From an uncultured Helicobacteraceae bacterium (GTDB lineage: Bacteria > Campylobacterota > Campylobacteria > Campylobacterales > Helicobacteraceae): a stretch of 64,000 nt of DNA. The notes beneath the pieces were generated by a model. It did no database searches. It was not told the DNA's origin and worked only from the letters and a program-made list of their open reading frames with translations. The stretch lies in the NCBI GenBank assembly GCA_934668765.1, contig CAKUOH010000004.1:1-64000 (forward strand), written 5' to 3'. The first letter of the stretch is position 1; every line of letters begins with the position of its first letter. Shown here one piece after another: positions 16,537 to 25,325 of the stretch. Both the position numbers and the translations under genes were made by a program.

Positions 16537-17598
16537 TTAGTGCTTTGGGCTACAAACAAGCAATATTTCCTTACTACCCTTTACGCTACCTTTTCCGCCT
16601 ACGCTATTTTGATATGATTTTTCTTTAATCTCTATATTTTTATATTGTCCTGCCAACTTTTTCATAGTATCAATGCTTGGAAAACTTCTATCATTGTAGC
16701 TAATAATCCAATGCGGAATTTGTGCAGCAGCCTCAAAGAGTTTTTCAAATGAGGGCAATATATCTGCTTTTGTGTCAAATCCACTATATTTTTTGGGAGA
16801 GTAGCGTTTCGTGCCATTTATAAATTCTTTATCTTTCCAATATTGCGTATATGTTTCAAGCAAATGATAAAAGGCTTGATAATCCGCGTGGCTTCCGCAA
16901 TATGGTGGGTCAAAATACACCAAATCTACTTTATCTTTTATTAAATCTACAAATTCAATAGCGTCTAAATTATAACTTTTATTCTCTCGTAAATTATCAA
17001 AAATGCTACTATTGTAAGGTTGAACTAGGTTTAGAAAAATCTCTTTTATAGGTCGGATAAGATTTGGATTTCGTTTGATTCTGTCTTTATTATTTGCATA
17101 ACTTAGCGCACTTGTGTGGGCAAAATGCCCCATTGTTACCTTGCGTGTTATGCTACGATTGATAATGCTAAAAGCAAGGGGTTGTTTCTCTTTTGGCAAG
17201 GATTCAATATTACTTCTAAAAGAATCCAAAAATCGCGTCTCTTCTTCTTTGAAAAATATATCCGTAAATAAATTTTTCATCAAATCAAAATGCGTTGGAT
17301 TTTGATTATTTTGTAGCAAAATTGTTATATCGCTTTCATCAAGCCTAAAATGCTTATTTTCCACTAATGATTGCCCTATCTTATGGCTAAAAGACAAAAA
17401 ATCGTTTGTATAAACTTCATAACCACTTTGCTTAAAAAAATATGCCACAGATTGAGAGCCAGCAAAAGCATCAGCTACGCATTTGATATTTGCGGGTAGG
17501 CATTCTCTAATAAAATGCAAATGTTTATATTTAGAGCCAAGATATTGTGGTTGCGGAAAACTAAAATGACAAAAATCGCCAAATAAATTAGCCGACAT
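16537..17598 (-). CDS. N6-adenine DNA methyltransferase, D12 class
   Basis: It has the D12-type features QYLGSKYKH near the N-terminus, motif I ADAFAGSQSVAYFF and catalytic motif IV YFDPPY. The ATG at 17598 (MSANLFGDF) is chosen because AAGGGG stands exactly 6 bp before it; the open frame extends 19 codons further to a GTG at 17655 with a weaker signal. The product is 353 residues. It pairs with the endonuclease gene at 15420 and begins 69 bp after the cysH stop. Confidence 0.85.
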   Translation of the reverse strand: MSANLFGDFCHFSFPQPQYLGSKYKHLHFIRECLPANIKCVADAFAGSQSVAYFFKQSGYEVYTNDFLSFSHKIGQSLVENKHFRLDESDITILLQNNQNPTHFDLMKNLFTDIFFKEEETRFLDSFRSNIESLPKEKQPLAFSIINRSITRKVTMGHFAHTSALSYANNKDRIKRNPNLIRPIKEIFLNLVQPYNSSIFDNLRENKSYNLDAIEFVDLIKDKVDLVYFDPPYCGSHADYQAFYHLLETYTQYWKDKEFINGTKRYSPKKYSGFDTKADILPSFEKLFEAAAQIPHWIISYNDRSFPSIDTMKKLAGQYKNIEIKEKSYQNSVGGKGSVKGSKEILLVCSPKH

Positions 17599-17667
17599 TA
17601 AACACCCCTTATCATCATCTCCATATTTTATCGTATTTGGCATTATTTTTATCACAAATTCGCGCCC

Positions 17668-18387
17668 TTACCGCCTATGCAGTCCGCATTCTTTGTGGTC
17701 GTGGTTTTCCCACCACCAGCGTCCTGCGCGTATATCCTCGCCCTCTTTGATTGCACGCGTGCAAACACTGCACCCGATACTGCTAAATCCCTTTTCATAC
17801 AGCGCATTTATGGGCAGATTCTGCGCTTTGGCATATTCCCACATTTTGCTATCCTCCCAATCAAAAAGCGGATTTATTTTTTTTAGTGCGAAGTTTGCGT
17901 CATTTTCCACTAGCTTTGTTTGCGCACGCGTGATTGATTGCGCGATTCTAATCCCGCTAATCCACGCGCTTTTTCCACTCAACGCCACTTTTAGCGGTTC
18001 TATTTTTCGCACAGCACAGCATTGTTTGCGCTTCTCTACACTCTCGCGCATTCCCCACTCTCCCAGCTCATTTTCCAAAGCAGTAATTGCTTTATCATTC
18101 GCACTATATGGCTTTATCTCTATGTCAAAAAATCGCGCCACTTCCGCTTGATATGCCAAACTCTCATCAAAAAGTTTCTTTGTATCAAGCGTAAAAACTT
18201 CCAAATTCGCCCTATTTATCCCCGCTTTTAGCGTTAAATCAAGCGCAATCGTATCCTCGATTTGGTGTGAAAACGCTAGGGCGATTTTGCCCCCGCCAAA
18301 TCCACTGCTAGAATTTTCACTAGAATCTCCGCCTAAAATCTCGTCCAAAACCTCGCGTAGTCGCGTAATATCACTACTATATAACAT
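17668..18387 (-). CDS. cysH: Assimilatory adenylylsulfate (APS) reductase, CysH family
   Basis: It reduces APS to sulfite and AMP using thioredoxin. The 239-residue protein carries the four cysteines of the Fe-S type enzyme, Cys123-Cys124 (KQCCAVRK) and Cys206/Cys209 (GCSVC), plus the catalytic ECGLH cysteine near the end (234). This pattern marks an APS rather than a PAPS reductase, which agrees with the absence of an APS kinase here. The ATG at 18387 follows GGAG by 5 bp and overlaps the cysA stop by 11 bp; an ATG 21 bp upstream has no ribosome binding site. An insert of Ser/Gly-rich residues (about 20-33) precedes the PP-loop-like strand. Confidence 0.92.
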   Translation of the reverse strand: MLYSSDITRLREVLDEILGGDSSENSSSGFGGGKIALAFSHQIEDTIALDLTLKAGINRANLEVFTLDTKKLFDESLAYQAEVARFFDIEIKPYSANDKAITALENELGEWGMRESVEKRKQCCAVRKIEPLKVALSGKSAWISGIRIAQSITRAQTKLVENDANFALKKINPLFDWEDSKMWEYAKAQNLPINALYEKGFSSIGCSVCTRAIKEGEDIRAGRWWWENHDHKECGLHRR

Positions 18388-19432
18388 ACTCACTCCAAGA
18401 TTGCTCATCGCTTCGATAAGCCTTTAAATTTAAGAAATTCACATAGATTATCTCAATGTTTTTGTCGCGAATCTCATTTAGCGTCCCCTTGTCGATTTGT
18501 GCTTCTATCACCTGCGCGTCTGCACCTACGCCGATTTGCACTTCTAATGTAATCCTATCGCCTAAGATTCGATAATGCAGTATTTTGCCCTCGTGTGAGC
18601 CGTATTTTTTGCTAAATGAAATCTCAATGTCGTGCGGACGGACGAAAAATGTCTCGTGCTCTCCGCTCTCTGCCACCAAAACACCCTCTTTGATTCGCGC
18701 TTTAAAAAGATTGACATTGCCTAAAAAGCTATACACAAAGGGATTTGCAGGGTGCTCATAGACGGCTTCAGGTGTGCCTACTTGCTCGATTGCCCCGCTA
18801 TTCATTATCACAATCTCATCGCTTACTTCTAGTGCTTCCTCTTGGTCGTGCGTTACAAAAATGCTAGTGATGTGAATCTCATCGTGGAGTCGGCGCAACC
18901 ATTTGCGTAAATCCACGCGCACCTTTGCATCAAGCGCACCAAAAGGCTCATCAAGCAAAAGCACCTTTGGTTCGATTGCCAGAGCCCTAGCTAACGCCAC
19001 GCGCTGCTTTTGTCCGCCGCTTAACTCGCTTGGGTAGCGTTTGGCAAGTGATTCTAACTGCACCATTTTTAGCAGTTCAGCGACTTTGTCTTTTATCGCT
19101 TCTTTGCTTGGGCGTGTAGCTTTGGGGCGCACACGCAATCCAAAGGCGATATTTTCAAACACGCTCATATGCTTAAAAAGCGCGTAATGCTGAAATACAA
19201 AGCCTATGCCACGATTTTTGGAGCTTTGGCTTGTAATATCCTCGCCAAAAAATCGCACTTCGCCACTACTCGCAGTTTCAAGCCCTGCTATGATTCGCAG
19301 TAGCGTAGTTTTCCCACTGCCACTTGGTCCTAAAAGCGCGGTGAGTTTGCCTTTTTGTAAAGTCAAATTGATATTTTTTAGCGCGTGAAAATTCTCAAAG
19401 TGCTTACTTAGATTGCGGATTTCTATGCTCAT
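18377..19432 (-). CDS. cysA: Sulfate/thiosulfate ABC transporter ATPase CysA
   Basis: A 351-residue ATPase with Walker [10 protein letters not shown], signature LSGGQKQR, Walker B VLLLDEP and the switch histidine in THDQEE, followed by a C-terminal regulatory domain. The [16 protein letters not shown] segment is typical of sulfate importers. It should work with CysT and CysW, encoded 6.8 kb upstream at 26204-27888, and the binding protein at 29623. The intervening genes are accessory, so the transporter operon looks interrupted. GGA lies just before the ATG. Confidence 0.93.
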   Translation of the reverse strand: MSIEIRNLSKHFENFHALKNINLTLQKGKLTALLGPSGSGKTTLLRIIAGLETASSGEVRFFGEDITSQSSKNRGIGFVFQHYALFKHMSVFENIAFGLRVRPKATRPSKEAIKDKVAELLKMVQLESLAKRYPSELSGGQKQRVALARALAIEPKVLLLDEPFGALDAKVRVDLRKWLRRLHDEIHITSIFVTHDQEEALEVSDEIVIMNSGAIEQVGTPEAVYEHPANPFVYSFLGNVNLFKARIKEGVLVAESGEHETFFVRPHDIEISFSKKYGSHEGKILHYRILGDRITLEVQIGVGADAQVIEAQIDKGTLNEIRDKNIEIIYVNFLNLKAYRSDEQSWSEYVI

Positions 19433-19444
19433 TTTGTCTTTCCT

Positions 19445-20158
19445 TTATTGTGATTTAGATTCGCGTGAATCTTGCGAATCTTGCGTGGGTTTATTGTTAG
19501 ATTCGCCCGTAGGTTCGCTTGAATCTGGACACCCCACATCCTCAACTTCTACCACTCTCACATATCCATTTTTCAAATCAAAAATCTTATAATCACATCT
19601 AGTTTTTCCATCAAATCCATAGATTACCTCCAAATGCTTATCATTCTCCCATAGATATTGGACAAAACAGCAATCATTGTGGGGCAAATCTTTTCGCGCA
19701 TTTTGCAATGGTAAATTTTCAAACCATATTTCCTTGTTTTCATACATAAAGGCAATATCATAAGCCTCTTTTATGCTATTTGCCTTTATAATTCTTATAC
19801 TAGGTGTGCCACAACTAGCCCATTCCTCCACTTCTTTTGGAAAAACTGCATTTTCGCATTTAGGGCGTGGCTCTTGGTCTAAAATACTGCAATCATCTTT
19901 GTGATGAAATAATGCGCTTATATCCTTTTGATATAAACAATCCACAAGATAAGATTCGCTCTTAATGTGCGTTGTATCTAGCCCAGATTCGTTTAAACAA
20001 CGATATAAATCCACGACAGAATTGCCATATTTTGCTTGGCAATCTTTGGAAGTTGCGCTAGATTTTAGCGTAGATTCGTGTGAATCTTGCGAATCGCCAC
20101 ACGCACTAAATCCCAAAATCGCCACCAAAATCAAAAACACCAAACTTAATTTTTTCAT
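19445..20158 (-). CDS. Putative lipoprotein of unknown function
   Basis: A 237-residue protein with signal peptide MKKLSLVFLILVAI and a lipobox ending GFSAC (Cys20). The mature part is polar, with about ten cysteines and Ser/Asp/Glu-rich ends (DSQDSHES; SQDSRESKSQ). No family recognised. Its signal-peptide region is very like that of the next gene upstream at 20165 and of the L,D-transpeptidase gene. It starts 6 bp after that ankyrin gene's stop and ends 12 bp before cysA. Confidence 0.65.
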   Translation of the reverse strand: MKKLSLVFLILVAILGFSACGDSQDSHESTLKSSATSKDCQAKYGNSVVDLYRCLNESGLDTTHIKSESYLVDCLYQKDISALFHHKDDCSILDQEPRPKCENAVFPKEVEEWASCGTPSIRIIKANSIKEAYDIAFMYENKEIWFENLPLQNARKDLPHNDCCFVQYLWENDKHLEVIYGFDGKTRCDYKIFDLKNGYVRVVEVEDVGCPDSSEPTGESNNKPTQDSQDSRESKSQ

Positions 20159-20164
20159 TTTTTA

Positions 20165-20698
20165 CTACATTCTCCCTTGCAAAATTTTAAGCATTTTGTT
20201 ATCAGGTTCGCGTTCGCAACCACAGTGTTTAGCTAGTGAAATCGCACTTTTTTCGTCATTTTTTATATACGGATTCGCACCTTTTTGCATAAGCAATTTT
20301 GCAATTTTATAAATCTCATCGTTGCCCTCGCACTCAAGCGACATAATCTCGCAATTCATAATTACTGCTATCATCAGTGGTGTATTACCATTATCATCGC
20401 GCATATTGACATCGAAATTGCCATTTTTTATCAAATATAGTGCTATGTCAAAACGCCCACTATACACGCTATAAGCAAATGCGCTACTGCCACCACAATC
20501 CGTTTTATTGACATTTACGCCACTTTTTAAAACTTGCTTTATTCTCTCAATATCGCTTTTTGTTGCCTCTATATCACTTTGCCATATAGCTTCGCATAGT
20601 TGTTTTTTGTTTGAATTGTCCATAGTTTCGCTTAAATCCTGCGAATCAGCCCACACAATGACACAAAAAAATAAAATTGCCAAACTTAACTTTTTCAT
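20165..20698 (-). CDS. Exported ankyrin-repeat protein
   Basis: A 177-residue protein with a signal peptide (MKKLSLAILFFCVIVWA). Two or three ankyrin repeats cover about residues 60-165: GSSAFAYSVYSGRFDIALYL, then DDNGNTPLMIAV and KGANPYIKNDEKSAISLA. It is presumably a periplasmic protein-binding domain. Partner unknown. It is part of a run of small exported proteins inserted between cysA and cysW. Confidence 0.8.
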   Translation of the reverse strand: MKKLSLAILFFCVIVWADSQDLSETMDNSNKKQLCEAIWQSDIEATKSDIERIKQVLKSGVNVNKTDCGGSSAFAYSVYSGRFDIALYLIKNGNFDVNMRDDNGNTPLMIAVIMNCEIMSLECEGNDEIYKIAKLLMQKGANPYIKNDEKSAISLAKHCGCEREPDNKMLKILQGRM

Positions 20699-20720
20699 TT
20701 TATGTCCTTTTGAATCTGCA

Positions 20721-21137
20721 TTATTGTTTCACGCACGATTCTAGCTTGTCGGCTAGATTGCGCGGGAATATTAACTCCACTTCTTGAATAGTATCAATAA
20801 GCGTTTTTGTGCCAAAATCATATTCTACCCAGCCTATCGTGCCTGTGCCTTGAAACTCTTTAGAATCGCTATCCATAAATAGCTTTGCTACAATCTGTCT
20901 TTCATCAATGCTATCAAACATAAACGCCAAACCATCTTTAAACGATTCCACGCTTTTATTATAGCCACTCGCCCACATCGCAAAATCAAAGCTACTCTCT
21001 TTGACAAGCGAAATAAAAATATCCGCACATTGCGGAGGTAGCTCACCATTGCTAAAGTAATATGTATTTGCATTTTTTGCATTTGCAAATACACTACACG
21101 CAACTACCAAAACGATAAATCTAAGTAATTTTTTCAT
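20721..21137 (-). CDS. Exported protein of unknown function
   Basis: A 138-residue protein with a signal peptide (MKKLLRFIVLVVACSVFANA, cleavage near residue 20). The mature 118 residues contain two cysteines that could form a disulfide (PPQCADIF and LESCVKQ). No family recognised. It lies 41 bp from the toxin gene and 22 bp from the ankyrin gene. Confidence 0.6.
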   Translation of the reverse strand: MKKLLRFIVLVVACSVFANAKNANTYYFSNGELPPQCADIFISLVKESSFDFAMWASGYNKSVESFKDGLAFMFDSIDERQIVAKLFMDSDSKEFQGTGTIGWVEYDFGTKTLIDTIQEVELIFPRNLADKLESCVKQ

Positions 21138-21178
21138 TTTTTACATTCCTTTTATTTTGATTTCGATTCGTGTGAATC

Positions 21179-21439
21179 TTATTTGTAAATATCGCCCCGA
21201 GATTGTGCCTTGTAAGCGTAGATTAGGATTTGGGATTGTATTATTTCATACAAAAGGCGATACTTGCCGATTCGTAATCGATATTTGTGCGATTCGCCCT
21301 GCAATGGCTTAATATCAAGGTTGTTTTCAAAAGGATTTTGCGCGATTTGCTCTAATGCAAAAATAAATTTCGCGCTTACTTCAGGGTGTGAGTGTAAAAA
21401 CTTCCGCACTTCCTTATTCATCTCTACTTTATAGCTCAT
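21179..21439 (-). CDS. RelE/ParE-family toxin
   Basis: An 86-residue protein of the RelE fold: basic helices, then YRLRIGKYRLLYEI and a final RGDIYK. Such toxins usually cleave mRNA on the ribosome. The start at 21439 overlaps the antitoxin stop by 4 bp; the longer frame upstream lies inside the antitoxin gene and is rejected. With the antitoxin gene upstream it forms a type II toxin-antitoxin pair in the accessory part of the sulfur cluster. Confidence 0.85.
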   Translation of the reverse strand: MSYKVEMNKEVRKFLHSHPEVSAKFIFALEQIAQNPFENNLDIKPLQGESHKYRLRIGKYRLLYEIIQSQILIYAYKAQSRGDIYK

Positions 21440-21660
21440 AGCCCAAGCTCTTTTTTGACAGATTCTAGGCTGTAAGTTTCCCCGCGCTCTAGTTCTTTTC
21501 GTGCCTTTTTCCACGCTTTATAGTCCGCTTTGGTTTCAATAGGGAGTTTTTCGCTTTTAGATTCAGCAGATTCACGCACTTCACGCACACCTTTTAGCAG
21601 GCGAATCGCGCTTATAATCTCGCGTTTATTTTTATCGCTGATTTGCACTTGGATTGTCAT
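21436..21660 (-). CDS. Type II antitoxin of the RelE-like toxin
   Basis: A 74-residue protein with a beta-strand start (MTIQVQISDKN) suggesting a ribbon-type DNA-binding end, and a charged helical C-terminus (LERGETYSLESVKKELGL) of the kind that wraps the toxin. It overlaps the toxin gene by 4 bp. The exact family is unclear. It is probably an autorepressor with the toxin as co-repressor, as is usual for the class. Confidence 0.75.
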   Translation of the reverse strand: MTIQVQISDKNKREIISAIRLLKGVREVRESAESKSEKLPIETKADYKAWKKARKELERGETYSLESVKKELGL

Positions 21661-21704
21661 TTTTTATCCTTTATTTTTTAGATTCACACGCTATTATAGC
21701 AAAA

Positions 21705-22667
21705 TTACTTACACGACACTTTTAGCTGTGAGCTGTGGATATAGCCAAAAATTGCCTTGCTAACATCGATAAAATTAACATTTCTATCTTGCATAATCTC
21801 TATGTTAGGCAGATAAAATACTTTTACCCATTCTTTTTTACCTCTCATAAGTTGCTCTAGCAATTCATCGCTTTTATCTGCAAGATAAATCCTGCCTTTT
21901 TCTTTGCCACAGCGCATATCTTTGGCGTGTATTTTGGCAATAACATTGCCATTTGGTTTATCGCGGAGATTTACAAAGCTATCTTTAGAATTGTAGTGCA
22001 TTGTAAGCAGACTAAATCCACTGCCTATATCGTCTTTAAAATGATTATATTTGCCCAAATAATAGCAATCATGCCTATCATCTACACAACCTTCCCATTC
22101 ATAATATCTATGTATGTAAGATTGTATATATTCCGCGTTTGAAAAGGGCGTAGCCTCTATAAGTGTGGCTTTTGTATATAAATCATTATTCATATAGCCA
22201 TATTTATGCAAATATTTGTAATCTTTTATTTTTATTTTTGCCATTATGCCTACGCCACCTAAAGTGCGCTTTTGCAATGGTTGTGGCAAAAGCGTATTAT
22301 CAGCTGTAAGCAAAACAGCCTCAGCTGAACTAGGCTTACCAAACCACCGAGCAGGCAAGTGAAAATTCTTATCCAAGACAAGATACACTATATCGCCAAA
22401 CTTCGATTCCTCACGCACTAACATACCGCTCACTTCTAACTCGCCTTCAAAGCAAATATAGCCCTCATCTAAATCCTCTTTGCTTTGGCACTTTATCTCT
22501 TTCAATTTGCTTTCGGCATTGTTTTCAATGGGTGCTTGTGTGCTTTGTTTTAGCCTATCTTTCCACTCTGCATATACCGAAAAATCAAATCCACCACTAA
22601 AAAGCTGTCCCCCATATACAAAGGCTACAAACGCTATGATTTTTACTATTTTGGGTAATGTTTTCAT
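21705..22667 (-). CDS. Exported SH3b-domain protein
   Basis: A 320-residue protein with an N-terminal signal or anchor (residues 8-24). A C-terminal bacterial SH3-like domain starts near residue 230 with DSFVNLRDKPNGNVIAKI and continues through KKEWVKVFYL to GYIHSSQL. It shares this domain with the protein at 23380 (DFVNLRESPNG), so the two are distant paralogues flanking an L,D-transpeptidase. A cell-wall-linked role is plausible. The N-terminal 200 residues are unrecognised. Confidence 0.72.
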   Translation of the reverse strand: MKTLPKIVKIIAFVAFVYGGQLFSGGFDFSVYAEWKDRLKQSTQAPIENNAESKLKEIKCQSKEDLDEGYICFEGELEVSGMLVREESKFGDIVYLVLDKNFHLPARWFGKPSSAEAVLLTADNTLLPQPLQKRTLGGVGIMAKIKIKDYKYLHKYGYMNNDLYTKATLIEATPFSNAEYIQSYIHRYYEWEGCVDDRHDCYYLGKYNHFKDDIGSGFSLLTMHYNSKDSFVNLRDKPNGNVIAKIHAKDMRCGKEKGRIYLADKSDELLEQLMRGKKEWVKVFYLPNIEIMQDRNVNFIDVSKAIFGYIHSSQLKVSCK

Positions 22668-22780
22668 TTTTTACCATTCCTTTTTATTTTTTTAGATTCA
22701 CGCGTGAATTATAGCAAAACTCTATGCGTTTTGATTCACACCAAATTCACGCGAATCTAAATTGCAAATTCGCGCTAGAT

Positions 22781-23383
22781 TTATGGCAAAATCATAATCT
22801 TTGTGCCGACTTTGACACTCTCATACAGCTCTTTGATTTCATCATTTAGCACCGCGATACAGCCATCCGTCCAATCGCCCATCACATAGCTTAATTTACC
22901 CAAAAATCCAAGCCCATTACGCAATCCGTGAATCTTTATATCGCCTCCCGCACTCACGCCACGCGCCTTTGCCTGTGCTAAATCCGCGCTATTTGGATAA
23001 GAAATGCCAATATTAAGATAAAAGCGCGATTTTGGATTTTTGCTATCGATGAGATAGAGCCCCTCAGGCGTCTTGCTATCGCCCTCTTGCGTTTTGTGTC
23101 CTTGAGGATTGCCACCTAGTGCGATATGATAGGTTTTGGCGACATAGATTTCGCCGTTTGTAGAATCTTTTGCCAATACTTTTAGCACTCTATCGCTTTT
23201 TTCGACAAGCAATGAATCGATTGCATTGCCTTTAAGCGCAGATTGTAATGAATGCAAATCGCTTTGATTTACATTTAAAATTTTCACGCTTATAACCGCA
23301 CCAAAAGCCATAGCAACCGCCACGACAATTAAAATCGCTAAACTTAACTTTTTTATTTTTTGCACCCCCATTTTATGATTCAT
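22781..23383 (-). CDS. L,D-transpeptidase (YkuD family), periplasmic
   Basis: A 200-residue protein with an N-terminal hydrophobic segment (13-34) and a C-terminal YkuD domain: IHGLRNGLGF with His152 and the catalytic cysteine motif GDWTDGCIAV (Cys175). These enzymes cross-link peptidoglycan or attach proteins to it, as the murein L,D-transpeptidases of the YafK/ErfK type do. The start overlaps the upstream SH3b gene stop (ATGA). An alternative start four codons later (MGVQKIKKLSL) would give a more normal signal peptide. Confidence 0.88.
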   Translation of the reverse strand: MNHKMGVQKIKKLSLAILIVVAVAMAFGAVISVKILNVNQSDLHSLQSALKGNAIDSLLVEKSDRVLKVLAKDSTNGEIYVAKTYHIALGGNPQGHKTQEGDSKTPEGLYLIDSKNPKSRFYLNIGISYPNSADLAQAKARGVSAGGDIKIHGLRNGLGFLGKLSYVMGDWTDGCIAVLNDEIKELYESVKVGTKIMILP

Positions 23384-24414
23384 TCACCAAAATCAATCTG
23401 TGATTTATGGATAAATCCCGCTTTTGCGTCCTTTGTCTTGCGCGTATTTGGCGGGAAATAAATTACTTTATACCATTCTTTATCATATATATCAATCTTT
23501 TGGTTTTGATTAAATCCTAGCAAACGCGTTTGCGGGACTTCTATCACTAAAATATCGCTAAAGTCTTTTTTGTAGATTCGCGCTATAATCACACCATTTG
23601 GGGATTCTCGCAGATTTACAAAATCATCGTTTGTTTTAAGCTGAAATACCTTTAAAGCATTTGCACTTATCATTTTTGCTTCTAAATATTGCTCTAATAC
23701 TTCGTATTTCTTTTCGCTTAATTTTTTGATAAATTTAATATTATCAGCGACAAGATAGCTTCCACTGCCACACGCAGAATAGTCTGCTATCAAAGCTATA
23801 TCTTGCTGTTGATTGCTCCAAACATCGCTTATATATCCGCTCATATTTGCCACTTCAAACTCCACTTCATAGCTCACCTCCCCAGCAAATCCATCAAGCA
23901 GCCATTTGGGAATCTTTGCTAATACTTCTTTTTGATTGCGCGAAGTGGGCTTTATCTGCAAATTACTATATGTCAAAAAATTCATTTCAGTTAAGAATAA
24001 ATCCTCATTTTCAAATGAAACATCCATAGGAATATCATCGCAACCTTCAAAATATGTGTAGCTTGGCTTAATAGTAAGTGTGCCTTTTAGCTTAATGGGG
24101 GCTTTTAGGCGATAGGGACAAGTTTTTTCGGCTTCATTGTCAAAGCAAGTCCATTTCGCGACTTTTTGCCCTTTGTCATTTGTGATGATTTCATACCACA
24201 AAGGCGTGAAATGCTTTTTAGCAAAAGCAAGTCTTGCCAAAGCATCAGGTGAATCATCATAATAAAGAGCTTTGGCTAAAAATTGTAGCCAATATTCATT
24301 TTGTTCTTTTTTGATTTGCTTTAATCTTTCTAAACTAATAATATTCTCTGCCACCGCTATATTTGCCAAAAAGCAAAGACATAGAATCATTAAAATTTTG
24401 CTTATATTTTGCAT
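23380..24414 (-). CDS. Exported SH3b-domain protein
   Basis: A 344-residue protein with a signal peptide (MQNISKILMILCLCFLANIAVA). The last 85 residues are an SH3b-like domain (DDFVNLRESPNGVIIARI, EWYKVIYFP, AGFIHKSQI), matching the neighbour at 21705. The N-terminal part has paired cysteines (WTCFDNEAEKTCPY) and is unrecognised. It overlaps the L,D-transpeptidase gene by 4 bp, suggesting the two act together at the cell wall. It begins right at the edge of a 78-bp repeat (24419-24496). Confidence 0.7.
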   Translation of the reverse strand: MQNISKILMILCLCFLANIAVAENIISLERLKQIKKEQNEYWLQFLAKALYYDDSPDALARLAFAKKHFTPLWYEIITNDKGQKVAKWTCFDNEAEKTCPYRLKAPIKLKGTLTIKPSYTYFEGCDDIPMDVSFENEDLFLTEMNFLTYSNLQIKPTSRNQKEVLAKIPKWLLDGFAGEVSYEVEFEVANMSGYISDVWSNQQQDIALIADYSACGSGSYLVADNIKFIKKLSEKKYEVLEQYLEAKMISANALKVFQLKTNDDFVNLRESPNGVIIARIYKKDFSDILVIEVPQTRLLGFNQNQKIDIYDKEWYKVIYFPPNTRKTKDAKAGFIHKSQIDFGE

Positions 24415-24418
24415 TTTT

Positions 24419-24496
24419 GTCCTTTTTAAAAATTAAAATGTGATTTTAGCAAAAAATTTCGTGCCTTTTAGATTCGTGCCAATCTTGCAAATCTTA
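24419..24496. repeat. Left 78-bp direct repeat flanking an R-M module
   Basis: It matches 26111-26188 at 74 of 78 positions by my alignment, starting GTCCTTTTTAAAAATTAAAA and ending TTGCAAATCTTA. The methylase stop codon (24494-24496) lies at its inner end. The pair brackets the methylase and endonuclease genes exactly, leaving about 1.6 kb between. Confidence 0.85.
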
Positions 24497-25324
24497 TAGT
24501 GCATTTTCAAATAAACTTTGTTCTTTATTTGCGCTATTTTCATAGTTTTTTCGTGTAAAATTTGGCAATCTAAATTCATTTTTTATCGTCCCATTTGATT
24601 GTAGCCTATCATTTATCATCTCAAAATAGGGCTTATGCAACTCACAGCTTATCCATTTGCGTTTGAGATTTTCACATAATAAAATTTCCCCTCCACTTCC
24701 GCCAAAAAGCACAAAGACAGAATCGCCTTCATTTGTGCAGGATTTGATAAACATTTCTACTAATGGCGCAGGAATCTGGCAAGAATGAAAGGTTTTGTCT
24801 TTGCTGACATTTTTAACTAAATCAAAATAAAACCACGAGTAAGGCATTCTGCCCTTGTGTCCGTCAGCTAACCGCTGCAAAATTCTTTTGTCGGTGGGAT
24901 TTTGATAAGGCAGGGCGATATTGTCTTTATAAAAATGATTGTTTTTAGATTTTGTGGCGTGGAGAATGCTTCTGTGAGCTGTGGTTAAGCGTCTGTGGCT
25001 GTGTCCTACATTTGTATTATACACCCACGCATAATCTTGCACATCATAAGCCAACTCATCAAGGCAACGCACACGCAAATAAGCATTTTGCTTTGGATAG
25101 TTCATAAAAAACGCATTGCCACTAGGTTTTAGCACTCGCAAACACTGCGTTGCCAACTCGCAATACCACGAAATATAATCCTCCCATTTTTGCGTGTATT
25201 TGCTGCCATTGTAGTTGATACCGACATTATAATCAGGGTCGCCCCAAATCATATCCAAGCACTCATTTGGCAGGGATTTAAGAATTTTCAGTGTATCGTC
25301 ATTGTAGATTTTATTCCACTCCAT
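24494..25324 (-). CDS. DNA methyltransferase (N6-adenine or N4-cytosine) of a type II R-M system
   Basis: A 276-residue beta-type methylase in which the catalytic motif comes first: GDPDYNVGINY at residues 28-38, in place of the usual DPPY, and SAM motif I near residue 210 (VFVLFGGSGGEILL). The final part (RKWISCELHKPYFEMI) is motif X-like. The endonuclease gene precedes it with only one base between (25325). The DPDY variant is unusual but the rest of the fold is intact. Whether it methylates adenine or cytosine cannot be decided from this motif. Confidence 0.82.
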   Translation of the reverse strand: MEWNKIYNDDTLKILKSLPNECLDMIWGDPDYNVGINYNGSKYTQKWEDYISWYCELATQCLRVLKPSGNAFFMNYPKQNAYLRVRCLDELAYDVQDYAWVYNTNVGHSHRRLTTAHRSILHATKSKNNHFYKDNIALPYQNPTDKRILQRLADGHKGRMPYSWFYFDLVKNVSKDKTFHSCQIPAPLVEMFIKSCTNEGDSVFVLFGGSGGEILLCENLKRKWISCELHKPYFEMINDRLQSNGTIKNEFRLPNFTRKNYENSANKEQSLFENAL

Positions 25325-25325
25325 T

